A stretch of 10,526 bases of DNA from Lentimicrobiaceae bacterium (GTDB taxonomy: Bacteria > Bacteroidota > Bacteroidia > Bacteroidales > WCHB1-69). The translations under genes and the position numbers were made by a program. The stretch is from the NCBI GenBank assembly GCA_009787675.1, contig WQSU01000058.1, positions 1 to 10,526 of the forward strand, read 5' to 3'. A model generated the notes under the pieces. That model saw only the letters and a list, made by a program, of their open reading frames with translations. It did no database searches and was not told the DNA's origin. This document shows positions 1 through 6,621 of the stretch, one piece after another. Each line of letters starts with the position of its first letter. Positions within the stretch are counted from its first letter, which is position 1.

Positions 1-99
1 TCACCTCTCATCAACATCACGCACCTGCCCGCAGGTTTGTACTTTGTAAAAATAACTACCGAGCTTGGGAATGTGGTAAAGAAAGTGGTGAAGCAATAA
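1..99 (+). CDS. C-terminal end of a T9SS-sorted secreted protein (5' end outside window)
   Basis: Frame 1 is open from the first base to a TAA at 97-99 and gives 32 residues ending in KKVVKQ. The segment contains LPAGLYFVKI, the 'L-x-x-G-x-Y-x-x-x-I' strand pattern of type A C-terminal sorting domains of the type IX secretion system, followed by a short beta strand and a basic tail. In this family the domain directs the protein through the outer membrane and is then removed. Nothing can be said about the functional part of the protein, which lies upstream of the window. The gene is followed by a long hairpin with a T-run that could end its transcript. Only the tail is visible, but the match to the sorting-domain end is good. 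Confidence 0.8.
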   Translation, partial: SPLINITHLPAGLYFVKITTELGNVVKKVVKQ

Positions 100-117
100 C
101 CTATCTCACAAAATATT

Positions 118-274
118 AAGAGGCTGTCTCAAAAGACAAGTTAATAGAACTCTGATAACACAGATTAGGCATGATTATTCTGATAATATATTCAAAATAA
201 GAATATTAAAAATCAGAGCAAACCTGCTAAATCAGAGTCATCAGAGTTCTAAACCACTTTTAAGACAGCCTCTT
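118..274. repeat. 157-nt imperfect palindrome, MITE-like
   Basis: The outer arms 118-135 and 257-274 are complementary at 17 of 18 positions, with a perfect 12-bp tip (AAGAGGCTGTCT against AGACAGCCTCTT). An inner pair, 145-156 and 240-251, is perfect over 12 bp (TAGAACTCTGAT). Further towards the centre, CTGAT at 180-184 faces ATCAG at 212-216, and ATATTC at 188-193 faces GAATAT at 201-206. All pairs share nearly the same centre, at about 196-199, so the whole segment can fold as one long interrupted hairpin. ATCAGAG occurs three times in the right arm, at 212, 231 and 240. There is no coding capacity. The terminal arms resemble inverted repeats of insertion sequences, so a small non-autonomous element or a remnant is plausible; I saw no convincing target-site duplication. 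Confidence 0.7.
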
Positions 275-281
275 TTTTTTT
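118..281 (+). terminator. Likely intrinsic terminator (long hairpin plus nine T)
   Basis: The palindrome ending at 274 has a strong outer stem with a G/C-containing tip and runs directly into nine consecutive T residues at 273-281. It begins 18 nt after the stop codon of the cargo gene that ends at 99. This is the expected place for its transcription terminator, and it would separate that gene from the methyltransferase unit downstream. The loop side is unusually long for a normal terminator. Confidence 0.6.
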
Positions 282-332
282 GTTGAAGAGCAAAATCACC
301 AACAAGAAAAGCTTATTAAAATAATATTTTTA

Positions 333-340
333 TTAATTTG
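333..340 (+). promoter_or_regulatory. Possible -7 element (TTAATTTG) for the methyltransferase-trmD unit
   Basis: TTAATTTG differs from the Bacteroidota -7 consensus TAnnTTTG at one fixed position. It lies 21 nt before the ATG at 362, in A/T-rich DNA downstream of the terminator-like hairpin, where a promoter for the plus-strand genes is expected. I see no TTTG -33 element at the usual distance, so this is tentative. If correct, it would exclude the TTG at 338 as translation start, because that codon lies inside the promoter. Confidence 0.3.
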
Positions 341-361
341 CAACTTGAAACTAAAATTTTA

Positions 362-1030
362 ATGCGTTTGCCGCTACCCACCTCTATGCACACCCTAATA
401 CCCGAAACCATTGAATCTTACTGCGAATCTCACACTACCAACGAGAGCGAGTTGTTATACCGCCTCAATCGCGAGACCCATATTAAAGTGTTGCGTCCGC
501 GAATGCTTTCAGGGCAGTTGCAAGGCGCTTTCTTATCCATGATTTCCAAGATGATACAACCGGAGAATATTCTTGAAATAGGAAGCTATACCGGCTATTC
601 CGCACTGTGTTTGGCAGAAGGATTGCAAGAACACGGCAGTTTGCACACTATAGAAATTGATGAAGAATTGGAAGATATTATTACCAAATATTTTAACTTG
701 TCTGCCCATAAGAATAAACTGCATTTGCACATCGGAAATGCGATAGAAATCATCCCAACACTTAAAAAAACTTGGGATTTGGTGTTTCTGGATGCTGAAA
801 AGAAAGAGTATCTGCAATATTATGAAATGGTTTTGCCTTACGTAAAAAAAGGAGGCTTCATTTTGGCAGACAATGTGTTATGGAGTGGAAAAGTAACCGA
901 ACAGGTTGTAGAAAATGATGCGGAAACCCAAGCGGTAATCTGTTTTAATGATTTTGTTCATCACGATCCCCGCGTTGCCCATGTGATGTTGCCGATGCGC
1001 GACGGACTGCTATTAATCGAAAAATTATGA
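362..1030 (+). CDS. Class I SAM-dependent O-methyltransferase (Methyltransf_3 / COMT-like)
   Basis: The product is a cytoplasmic methyltransferase of the catechol O-methyltransferase-like family, which transfers methyl from S-adenosylmethionine to a hydroxyl group; the substrate cannot be told from sequence. The SAM-binding loop is seen in ILEIGSYTGYSALCLAEGL, followed by the acidic ribose-binding strand HTIEIDEELE, then DLVFLDAEKKEY and the GGFILADNVLWSGKV segment that in the family carries metal-binding Asp and Asn. The start is uncertain. ATG 362 gives 222 residues and has an A/T-rich upstream context. ATG 386 gives 214 residues, close to the roughly 212 I recall for Bacteroides homologues. 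An in-frame TTG at 338 overlaps a possible promoter. The stop codon overlaps the trmD start as ATGA, so the two genes are probably translationally coupled. Confidence 0.9.
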   Translation: MRLPLPTSMHTLIPETIESYCESHTTNESELLYRLNRETHIKVLRPRMLSGQLQGAFLSMISKMIQPENILEIGSYTGYSALCLAEGLQEHGSLHTIEIDEELEDIITKYFNLSAHKNKLHLHIGNAIEIIPTLKKTWDLVFLDAEKKEYLQYYEMVLPYVKKGGFILADNVLWSGKVTEQVVENDAETQAVICFNDFVHHDPRVAHVMLPMRDGLLLIEKL

Positions 1031-1713
1031 AATTACGAATTGATATTTTAACCTTGTTCCCGCAGATGTTTACGGGCGTTTTTTCAGAATCCATTATAAA
1101 AAAAGCGGTGGACAGAAACCTTATAGAACTGCATACGCATAATATTCGGGATTATTCTTTAGACAAACACAAACGCGTGGATGACTACCCCTTTGGTGGC
1201 GGCGCCGGCATGGTGATGATGGTGGAGCCAATTGCACGCTGTATTGAACAACTCAAATCGGAACGCAAGTACGATGTCGTGATTTTTATGGCGCCCGACG
1301 GTAAAACTTTCACCCAATCGAAAGCCAATCAATTATCTTTGTATCAAAATATTATGATTTTATGCGGGCATTACAAAGGCGTGGATGAGCGCGTGCGCGA
1401 ACTCTTTATCACAGAAGAAATTAGCATTGGAGACTATGTTTTGTCTGGAGGCGAAATTGCTGCCATGGCGGTAGTGGATGCTATTGCACGCATTATTCCC
1501 GGAGTGCTTAACGATGAATCTTCTGCACTCACGGATTCTTACCAGAATGGACTGCTTTCTCCACCTGTTTATACACGCCCTTCTGACTATCAAGGTTATA
1601 CCGTTCCTGATGTGTTGCTTTCGGGGCATGAAAAAAATATTTCCGATTGGCGCTTTGAGCAGCAATTGGAGCGAACTAAGATGAGAAGACCCGATTTACT
1701 TGACCTTTATTAA
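1027..1713 (+). CDS. trmD: tRNA (guanine-37-N1)-methyltransferase TrmD
   Basis: TrmD methylates N1 of G37 next to the anticodon in tRNAs reading certain Leu, Pro and Arg codons, using S-adenosylmethionine, and prevents +1 frameshifting. The SPOUT trefoil-knot fold is recognisable: PFGGGAGMVMMVEP (residues 55-68), LCGHYKGVDERV (112-123), and the knot segment IGDYVLSGGEIAAMAVVDAI (134-153). The knot is followed by Arg155, and Asp170 in LTDSYQNGLL matches the catalytic Asp169 of the E. coli enzyme. The C-terminal region has the expected VLLSGHE and RTKMRRPDLL segments. The protein has 228 residues and is complete, slightly shorter at the C-terminus than E. coli TrmD. It overlaps the upstream methyltransferase by 4 nt and is followed after 20 nt by the cysteine-rich gene. 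It is not in the rpsP-rimM-trmD-rplS arrangement known from many bacteria. Confidence 0.98.
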   Translation: MKLRIDILTLFPQMFTGVFSESIIKKAVDRNLIELHTHNIRDYSLDKHKRVDDYPFGGGAGMVMMVEPIARCIEQLKSERKYDVVIFMAPDGKTFTQSKANQLSLYQNIMILCGHYKGVDERVRELFITEEISIGDYVLSGGEIAAMAVVDAIARIIPGVLNDESSALTDSYQNGLLSPPVYTRPSDYQGYTVPDVLLSGHEKNISDWRFEQQLERTKMRRPDLLDLY

Positions 1714-1733
1714 CCCATAAAAAATAATCGAAT

Positions 1734-2066
1734 ATGAAACAACTTATTGCCTGCTGCGGAATCGACTGCGAATTTTGCGATGCCCGCATTGCCACCGTAA
1801 ACAACGACAACGAATTACGTGAAAAAACCGCCCAACAGTGGAGCGTAACGTACAACGCACCACAAATTACCGCCGAAACTATTAACTGTACGGGATGCCG
1901 CTCAGAAAGCGCCAAATTTATCTATTGCAACGCCTGTGAAATTCGCAGTTGCGTGGCTACCAAAGGATTCAACACCTGTGGCGAGTGTAAAGAATTAGAT
2001 ACTTGCCCAACTTTAGGGGCTGTGTTGCCGCATATACCGGGAGGAAAAGAGAATTTATTAAGTTAG
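1734..2066 (+). CDS. DUF3795-type cysteine-rich protein
   Basis: This small soluble protein of 110 residues has 12 cysteines. They form a start motif CCGIDCEFC (residues 7-15), a central NCTGC (51-55), YCNACEIRSC (64-73) and a C-terminal TCGECKELDTC (81-91). The arrangement matches my memory of DUF3795 proteins, which begin with a 'CGxxCxxC' segment and are thought to bind a zinc ion or an iron-sulfur cluster; their function is not known. There is no signal peptide or membrane segment. The ATG follows A-rich DNA and lies 20 nt after trmD, so co-transcription with trmD is likely. The metal-binding role is inferred from cysteine spacing only. Confidence 0.85.
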   Translation: MKQLIACCGIDCEFCDARIATVNNDNELREKTAQQWSVTYNAPQITAETINCTGCRSESAKFIYCNACEIRSCVATKGFNTCGECKELDTCPTLGAVLPHIPGGKENLLS

Positions 2067-2108
2067 TTATTTAATATTTTCTCATTAACACCTATTTTTT
2101 GATAGATC

Positions 2109-3476
2109 ATGACAAGTATTTCATCAATACTACAAACTCAGTGCGCCTTTTTCGCAACAGGCTGCACAAAAGATCTTCAATTCCGCATAGAATCTCTGCG
2201 AAGATTAGAACGCTGGATACGGGCACACAACGAAGATATTTTTGCTGCATTGAAACACGACTTAAATAAATCATCCTTTGAGACTTATGCCACCGAAACA
2301 GGGGTTGTGCTTGATGAGGTGAAATTTGCCTTGAAGCACATTCGCAGTTGGAGCAAACCAAAACGGGTGCCATCCAATCTGAAAAACTTCCCTGCATCTG
2401 GGAGGATATATCCTGAACCTTACGGAGTTGCGCTGATCATGTCACCGTGGAATTATCCTTTTAATTTAACATTGACGCCGGTCATAGCAGCGGTGGCAGC
2501 CGGAAACTGCGCCATTGTAAAACCCTCCGCCTATTCGCCGGCAACCTCATCGTTGGTGGCAAGGCTATGCCGTGAAGTGTTCAACTCGGCGCATGTTACT
2601 GTGGTAGAGGGCGGGCGCACGGAAAACCAAGCATTGTTGGATGAACGTTACGACCTGATTTTCTTTACTGGCAGTCCTCCTGTGGGAAAAACGGTGATGC
2701 AGGCTGCGGCTCGGCATCTTACCCCTGTTGTGCTGGAATTGGGCGGCAAAAGCCCCTGCATTGTGGATGAAACTGCAAATATTAAACTCGCTGCAAAACG
2801 CATCGCTTGGGGAAAGCTCGTAAACGCCGGACAAACTTGTGTTGCCCCCGACTACCTGCTGGTGCATGAATTGGTGAAACAGAAATTGATAGAGGAGATG
2901 ACGTTAGCCATCAGGGAGATGTATGGAGAAAAACCATTGGATAATCCTGATTATCCTAAAATAATTAACGAGAAACACTTTTGTCGTCTGCTGGGATTGG
3001 CGCAGGGTGAAAAAACGGTTTTGGGCGGCGGCTCAAATCAGGCAACTTTGCAAATCGAACCCATGTTGTTGGATGAAGTTACTTGGGACGCGCCGGTGAT
3101 GAGCGAAGAGATCTTTGGACCGCTAATGCCGATACTCACTTACCACAATTTTGAAGAGGTCATAAGAATGATTGGCAGTCGCCCCAAACCGCTTGCCGCT
3201 TATTTGTTCACCTCCAACAAAAACACAGAGCGCTATTTTCTGCGAAATCTTTCATTTGGAGGTGGTTGTATTAACGATACGGTGATGCACCTTTCCGATT
3301 CACGATTGCCGTTTGGTGGAGTTGGAGAGAGCGGAATGGGCAGCTATCACGGAAAAGCAGGATTTGACGCCTTTTCACATTACAAAAGCGTCCTAAAAAA
3401 ATCTACATGGATTGATGTTCCCTTGCGTTATCCGCCTTATACTCTCAAGGGCTTAAAACTATTGATGAAGTTTTAA
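2109..3476 (+). CDS. Aldehyde dehydrogenase, ALDH3-type, NAD(P)-dependent
   Basis: This enzyme oxidises an aldehyde to the carboxylic acid with NAD(P). At 455 residues it has the short length of the class 3 family (fatty and aromatic aldehydes) rather than the roughly 490 residues of classes 1 and 2. The family residues are present: MSPWNYPF with the oxyanion Asn115, the cofactor lysine in VKPSAYSP (Lys138), FTGSPPVG (187-193), the general base in LELGGKSP (Glu210), the nucleophile in NAGQTCVAPDY (Cys244), SEEIFGP with Glu334, and LPFGGVGESGMG (400-411). The C-terminus ends in a hydrophobic stretch, YTLKGLKLLMKF; in some ALDH3 members this end associates with membranes, but that is only inference here. 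It starts 42 nt after the cysteine-rich gene. TATTTTTTG just before the ATG loosely resembles a promoter but lies too close to be convincing. Confidence 0.95.
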   Translation: MTSISSILQTQCAFFATGCTKDLQFRIESLRRLERWIRAHNEDIFAALKHDLNKSSFETYATETGVVLDEVKFALKHIRSWSKPKRVPSNLKNFPASGRIYPEPYGVALIMSPWNYPFNLTLTPVIAAVAAGNCAIVKPSAYSPATSSLVARLCREVFNSAHVTVVEGGRTENQALLDERYDLIFFTGSPPVGKTVMQAAARHLTPVVLELGGKSPCIVDETANIKLAAKRIAWGKLVNAGQTCVAPDYLLVHELVKQKLIEEMTLAIREMYGEKPLDNPDYPKIINEKHFCRLLGLAQGEKTVLGGGSNQATLQIEPMLLDEVTWDAPVMSEEIFGPLMPILTYHNFEEVIRMIGSRPKPLAAYLFTSNKNTERYFLRNLSFGGGCINDTVMHLSDSRLPFGGVGESGMGSYHGKAGFDAFSHYKSVLKKSTWIDVPLRYPPYTLKGLKLLMKF

Positions 3477-3510
3477 AAACTATCGCTCTAATTTTATCTA
3501 TCATGAATAT

Positions 3511-3545
3511 TTTCACAAAACTCTATCATATTTGCGCTACCTTTG
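3511..3545 (+). promoter_or_regulatory. Bacteroidota-type promoter (TACCTTTG) before the phosphoesterase gene
   Basis: TACCTTTG at 3538-3545 matches the TAnnTTTG -7 consensus of Bacteroidota exactly. A TTTC at 3511-3514, one base off the TTTG -33 element, lies 23 nt upstream. The element sits in the 121-nt gap after the aldehyde dehydrogenase gene and 52 nt before the ATG at 3598, so transcription would begin at about 3552 and give a leader of about 45 nt. A second near match, CATATTTG, lies at 3527-3534. Confidence 0.6.
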
Positions 3546-3597
3546 CAGGAAAGAAAAATGCTGTATTATTGCACATTTCAAATAATAAAACGCTCCA

Positions 3598-4704
3598 ATG
3601 AATTTTATCATCATGCTCCTCACAATGTTAGCCGCAATTCTTGGCGCGAATTTTTATGTTTTTTTTCGTTTGTGGCATCTTATCCCCCTATTTACAGGAA
3701 GCAGAATAGTGTTGGTGTGTATCGCTGTATTTTTGTGTTCTTCGCCACTCATGGCTATGGGGTTGGGAAATCGTTTTCCTGTTTCGGTAACCTCCTTGCT
3801 GTATCAGGTGGGCACATCATGGTTGATCATTCTGCTTTATTTGGTCATCATTTTTTTTGTATTGGATATCATACGCTTAACGGGAGTCTTGCCGCTGAAA
3901 CCGTTTATGTTCAACAGTTGGTCAGGCTTCGGTATCCTCACTCTGCTTCTGGTAGCGTTACTGACAACGGGGAATTACAATTACCATCATAAGAAAAGAG
4001 TAGCGCTCGCCATCAAAACAGAAAAAAAAATCTCCTCGGAGAGATCTTTGAAGATTGTAGCCCTCAGTGACTTACATTTGGGATATGGAATCGATACAAA
4101 AGAGTTTCGCAAATGGGTGCACCTCATAAACAAGGAAAATCCTGATGTTGTGCTCATTGCAGGCGATGCTGTGGACAACAGTGTGCGCCCCCTGCGTGAA
4201 AGAGGTTTTACCGATGTTTTTGGAGAGATAAAAACCAAATACGGCATCTACATGGTGCCGGGAAATCATGAATATATTTCTAACATAGATCAAAGCATTG
4301 ACTTTCTGACCCGCGCAGGTGTTACCCTACTTAGGGATTCCGTTGCATTGATCAATGATTCATTTTATATCATTGGGCGGGATGACCGTTCAAATTTCAA
4401 AAGAAAAACAATAGCCGAAATGACCGCTTCGCTTGATGAAAGCAAACCAACGATACTGATTGACCACCAACCGTATCATTTAGATGAAGTGGCAAAATAT
4501 CCTGTTGACTTGTATCTTGCAGGACACACCCACAACGGGCAAACATGGCCTGTTTCATTGATAACAAAAGTCATGTATGAAATTTCGTATGGCTATCTAA
4601 AAAAAGGGAACACCCATTTCTATGTAACATCGGGCATAGGGATTTGGGGAGGGAAGTTCCGTATGGGTAGTCGTTCAGAGTATGTAGTAATTACTATACA
4701 GTAG
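3598..4704 (+). CDS. Membrane-anchored calcineurin-like metallophosphoesterase
   Basis: The N-terminal part holds about four hydrophobic helices (roughly residues 3-23, 35-55, 68-93 and 108-124), followed by a basic stretch HHKKR. A metallophosphoesterase domain runs from about 150 to the end. All metal-site motifs are present: LSDLHLG (Asp158, His160), AGD (Asp190), GNHE (222-225), the DHQP histidine (His290) and GHTH (309-312). The protein is therefore expected to be an active di-metal phosphoesterase facing the side set by the fourth helix. Related membrane-bound members, such as the YkuE/YaeI type, act on phospholipid or related substrates; the substrate here is unknown. At 368 residues it has the typical length. 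It has its own promoter at 3538-3545 and is followed after 27 nt by a small membrane-protein gene. Confidence 0.93.
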   Translation: MNFIIMLLTMLAAILGANFYVFFRLWHLIPLFTGSRIVLVCIAVFLCSSPLMAMGLGNRFPVSVTSLLYQVGTSWLIILLYLVIIFFVLDIIRLTGVLPLKPFMFNSWSGFGILTLLLVALLTTGNYNYHHKKRVALAIKTEKKISSERSLKIVALSDLHLGYGIDTKEFRKWVHLINKENPDVVLIAGDAVDNSVRPLRERGFTDVFGEIKTKYGIYMVPGNHEYISNIDQSIDFLTRAGVTLLRDSVALINDSFYIIGRDDRSNFKRKTIAEMTASLDESKPTILIDHQPYHLDEVAKYPVDLYLAGHTHNGQTWPVSLITKVMYEISYGYLKKGNTHFYVTSGIGIWGGKFRMGSRSEYVVITIQ

Positions 4705-4731
4705 CCAATATTAAAACCAAAAACTTATAAT

Positions 4732-5172
4732 ATGAAATGTAAAACAACGCTCAAACAGTTACGCAACATCCAAATCTTTTGGGGATTATTTATAGGCATT
4801 GGCGCTTATTTCGGAGCTATCACGATGATTGCCGAACCTTCAGGAGAGACTTTTAAAATGGTAGAAATGCTGCCCTATTTTCAAAAACTGCCATTCGCAG
4901 AAATATTTTTTCAGGACTTTTTATTTTCCGGAATTGCCTTGCTGATTGTGAATGGGTTGACCAATACAATATCGTTAGCCCTCATCTTCAAAAGGAATAA
5001 ATATGCAGCCCTGTCAGGGATGCTTTGCGGCATTATATTAATGCTGTGGATCTCGGTGCAGTTTTATATCTTTGAACTCAATTTCATGTCCACCCTCTAT
5101 TTTATTTTTGGCATTTTACAAGCGTTAAACGGGTGGAAATATTTGAAATGTTCTGACCCATTATTCTCTTAA
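4732..5172 (+). CDS. Small four-helix integral membrane protein, function unknown
   Basis: I do not recognise a family with confidence. The 146 residues contain four hydrophobic segments, at about 14-34, 62-86, 91-114 and 119-136, with a short polar loop (IAEPSGETFKMVEMLPYFQK) between the first two. A basic FKRNK lies between the second and third, pointing to a cytoplasmic loop there. There is no signal peptide apart from the first helix and no catalytic motif. The gene lies 27 nt after the phosphoesterase and is probably co-transcribed with it. Its last six codons (SDPLFS) and stop overlap a decayed fragment of a secreted-protein gene on the opposite strand, so the present C-terminal end may be secondary. 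Convergent genes follow. Confidence 0.75.
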   Translation: MKCKTTLKQLRNIQIFWGLFIGIGAYFGAITMIAEPSGETFKMVEMLPYFQKLPFAEIFFQDFLFSGIALLIVNGLTNTISLALIFKRNKYAALSGMLCGIILMLWISVQFYIFELNFMSTLYFIFGILQALNGWKYLKCSDPLFS

Positions 5173-5204
5173 GTCGTTAATTCAGCTTTTCTATAGTAGA
5201 AGAT
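5155..5204 (-). pseudogene. Decayed fragment of a T9SS cargo gene (linker region)
   Basis: The minus strand here aligns with the minus strand of 6841-6890 inside the fibronectin-type cargo gene. About 40 of 50 positions agree, with one single-base indel; the core includes identical runs CTTAAGTCGTT and TTTCTATAGTAGAA. If the extra base is removed, this copy reads STIES-stop-INDLRE-stop-W, against STIESSINDLRKEW in the intact gene, so it can no longer be translated. Similarity fades towards the membrane-protein gene, and the sorting domain that should follow is not present. It looks like a remnant of a lost or recombined paralogue. Functional 3'-end DNA shared by the two genes is an alternative. 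Confidence 0.6.
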
Positions 5205-5213
5205 AGGAGACAC

Positions 5214-6584
5214 TTATTTTTTCATCACTTTTACCGTTTGCCCCAAAATGTTGAAAAAATAGATACCTGGAGATAATGATTCTACATTTATGAATTCTCC
5301 GTCTCGTACCTGACCGGATATCAATTTTTGTCCTGTATTATTGTATATGGAATAGTTTGCACGCTCCTGTATAGCAAGTTGTACATAGATCTCCGAATGG
5401 GCAGGATTAGGATAAAGCGTAATAATATTATTTTGAGGTTGTGGATTAGAAATACCTTGCATCCCTTGTGCTGTCCAATAATAAATATCACTTTTGAATT
5501 CTTTATACTCGAATCCATTCCAACTGTATTTTTTTAACTCAAGTCTCTGATACTCCATATTATAATCATCAATATCATTACTTGAAGGAATTGTTAGCAT
5601 TGCCGCAGGAAAATCAAGATCATAAATAAATTCACATTTACCTAATTTCACCCAGTTATCCATTTCCCACTCATAGCTAATAAACATAATTCTGTTTCCA
5701 ACTTCATCATAGGTATTTTCTTCTTTATCACCCGCCAAATCACCGGTTATCCAATCTTTATAATATTTTTCCGACATGGTTATATTTCCGGCGTCATCAT
5801 ATTCATAAATATCTTTTGCCTGAAGCAACAATTCAGTTTCGCCCTCATTGCACCAGTAAGAGACTCGCAAAGTTATATTACCGGAAGCGTCATAATCATA
5901 TTCATATTTTTTTATTGACGTTTCCTTACCGACCCAATCTCCGTACCAGAAAGACATAAGGTAATAGATACAATTTCCATGCTCATCGTAGGTCGTTTCT
6001 TCTTTATTTATTAACTTCCATTCATTACCAACCCAAGCATAGCAAATATTTAATATTTCATGTCCATATTCATCGTAAATGGTTTCATCTTTACTGATTG
6101 TTTGCCAGTCGTTATCTATCCAGGTATAGTAAATGGTTACTACTTCTTTTCCATCGGCATGATATTCATATTCAGACCTCCCTCCCATCTCTATAACTCC
6201 CTCATCCCAATACAACCATGTCTCCATCGTTTTATTCCCTTTGTCATCCCACTCAAATTCATCTACTCTTGCGAGTTTCAAAATATATGTATTGTAGTTA
6301 AACCTATAGTAATTAATTTTGATAACATTATTGGCAGCATCGTAAGAATATTCTTCTCTTAAAGTTTCAAACCATTGGTTGGCATTGCTGATCCAGGAAA
6401 CCCACATGAATAATGTCTGATTTCCTCTTTCATCGAAAGAAAAAAATTGTTTATAATAGGGCAGAGTAATAATGCTGTCTAAACGTTGTTTGATAGCGTT
6501 TGTTGATTTTGCTGGCTTAGTCCCCGTTTGCGAGAATCCTGTTACACTAATCATTAGTGCAATTAATAAAAATGTTTTTTTCAT
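5214..6584 (-). CDS. T9SS-sorted secreted protein with YD-like tandem repeats
   Basis: The 456-residue product starts with a signal peptide (MKKTFLLIALMISVTGFSQ, probable cleavage before or after the Gln at about 19). Residues 48-318 are about nine tandem units of 29-33 residues with the core aromatic-x-Y/W-D-x-x-G-N-x-I/T, followed by an aromatic cluster and usually a second tryptophan. These resemble YD/RHS-like repeats, such as those in DUF3836-type Bacteroidota proteins. A degenerate region to about 375 follows, and then a type A sorting domain with LYPNPAHSEIYVQL (390-403), IYNNTGQKLISGQV and LSPGIYFFNILGQ, ending VKVMKK. The protein is probably exported and released or anchored at the cell surface; its ligand is unknown. 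There is no RHS core or toxin region. It lies 37 nt after the fibronectin-type gene and is likely the last gene of that unit. Confidence 0.9.
   Translation of the reverse strand: MKKTFLLIALMISVTGFSQTGTKPAKSTNAIKQRLDSIITLPYYKQFFSFDERGNQTLFMWVSWISNANQWFETLREEYSYDAANNVIKINYYRFNYNTYILKLARVDEFEWDDKGNKTMETWLYWDEGVIEMGGRSEYEYHADGKEVVTIYYTWIDNDWQTISKDETIYDEYGHEILNICYAWVGNEWKLINKEETTYDEHGNCIYYLMSFWYGDWVGKETSIKKYEYDYDASGNITLRVSYWCNEGETELLLQAKDIYEYDDAGNITMSEKYYKDWITGDLAGDKEENTYDEVGNRIMFISYEWEMDNWVKLGKCEFIYDLDFPAAMLTIPSSNDIDDYNMEYQRLELKKYSWNGFEYKEFKSDIYYWTAQGMQGISNPQPQNNIITLYPNPAHSEIYVQLAIQERANYSIYNNTGQKLISGQVRDGEFINVESLSPGIYFFNILGQTVKVMKK
5631..6443 (-). repeat. Array of about nine YD-like coding repeats (29-33 codons each)
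   Basis: This section codes for residues 48-318 of the repeat protein. Units begin at about residues 48, 79, 110, 139, 168, 197, 227, 260 and 290. The most regular ones contain YDEYGHEI, YDEHGNCI, YDDAGNIT and YDEVGNRI, and several close with 'W-x-x-x-x-K-E-E'. The units differ clearly at DNA level, which points to an old array rather than recent slippage. A tenth, degenerate unit (FIYDLDFPAAML) may follow at residue 319. Confidence 0.8.
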
Positions 6585-6621
6585 ATTAAATAAATTTAAG
6601 GATAAATATATATTTTAAGTT

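Noticed and set aside
118..274. Integron attC site
   Set aside because: I could not find the paired RYYYAAC and GTTRRRY core sites, and there is no integrase or gene cassette next to it.
338..361. TTG at 338 as start of the O-methyltransferase
   Set aside because: It lies within a possible promoter element (333-340), extends the protein beyond the family's usual N-terminus, and ATG codons at 362 and 386 give better lengths.
2093..2101. Promoter TATTTTTTG before the aldehyde dehydrogenase gene
   Set aside because: The spacing within the motif is one base too long and it ends only 7 nt before the ATG, which would leave almost no leader.
3543..3992. Open frame of 149 codons overlapping the phosphoesterase start on the plus strand
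   Set aside because: It overlaps the first third of the phosphoesterase gene in another frame, has no recognisable domain, and its N-terminal part comes from the promoter region; it is a shadow frame.
5173..5213. Bidirectional terminator between the convergent genes
   Set aside because: The only local hairpin is TTCTA-TAG-TAGAA with a 5-bp A/T-rich stem and no suitable T-run; the same bases are explained better by the decayed linker copy.
5631..6443. CRISPR-like or satellite array
   Set aside because: The periodicity is at protein level, with diverged DNA, no identical repeats and no unique spacers; it is a coding repeat region.
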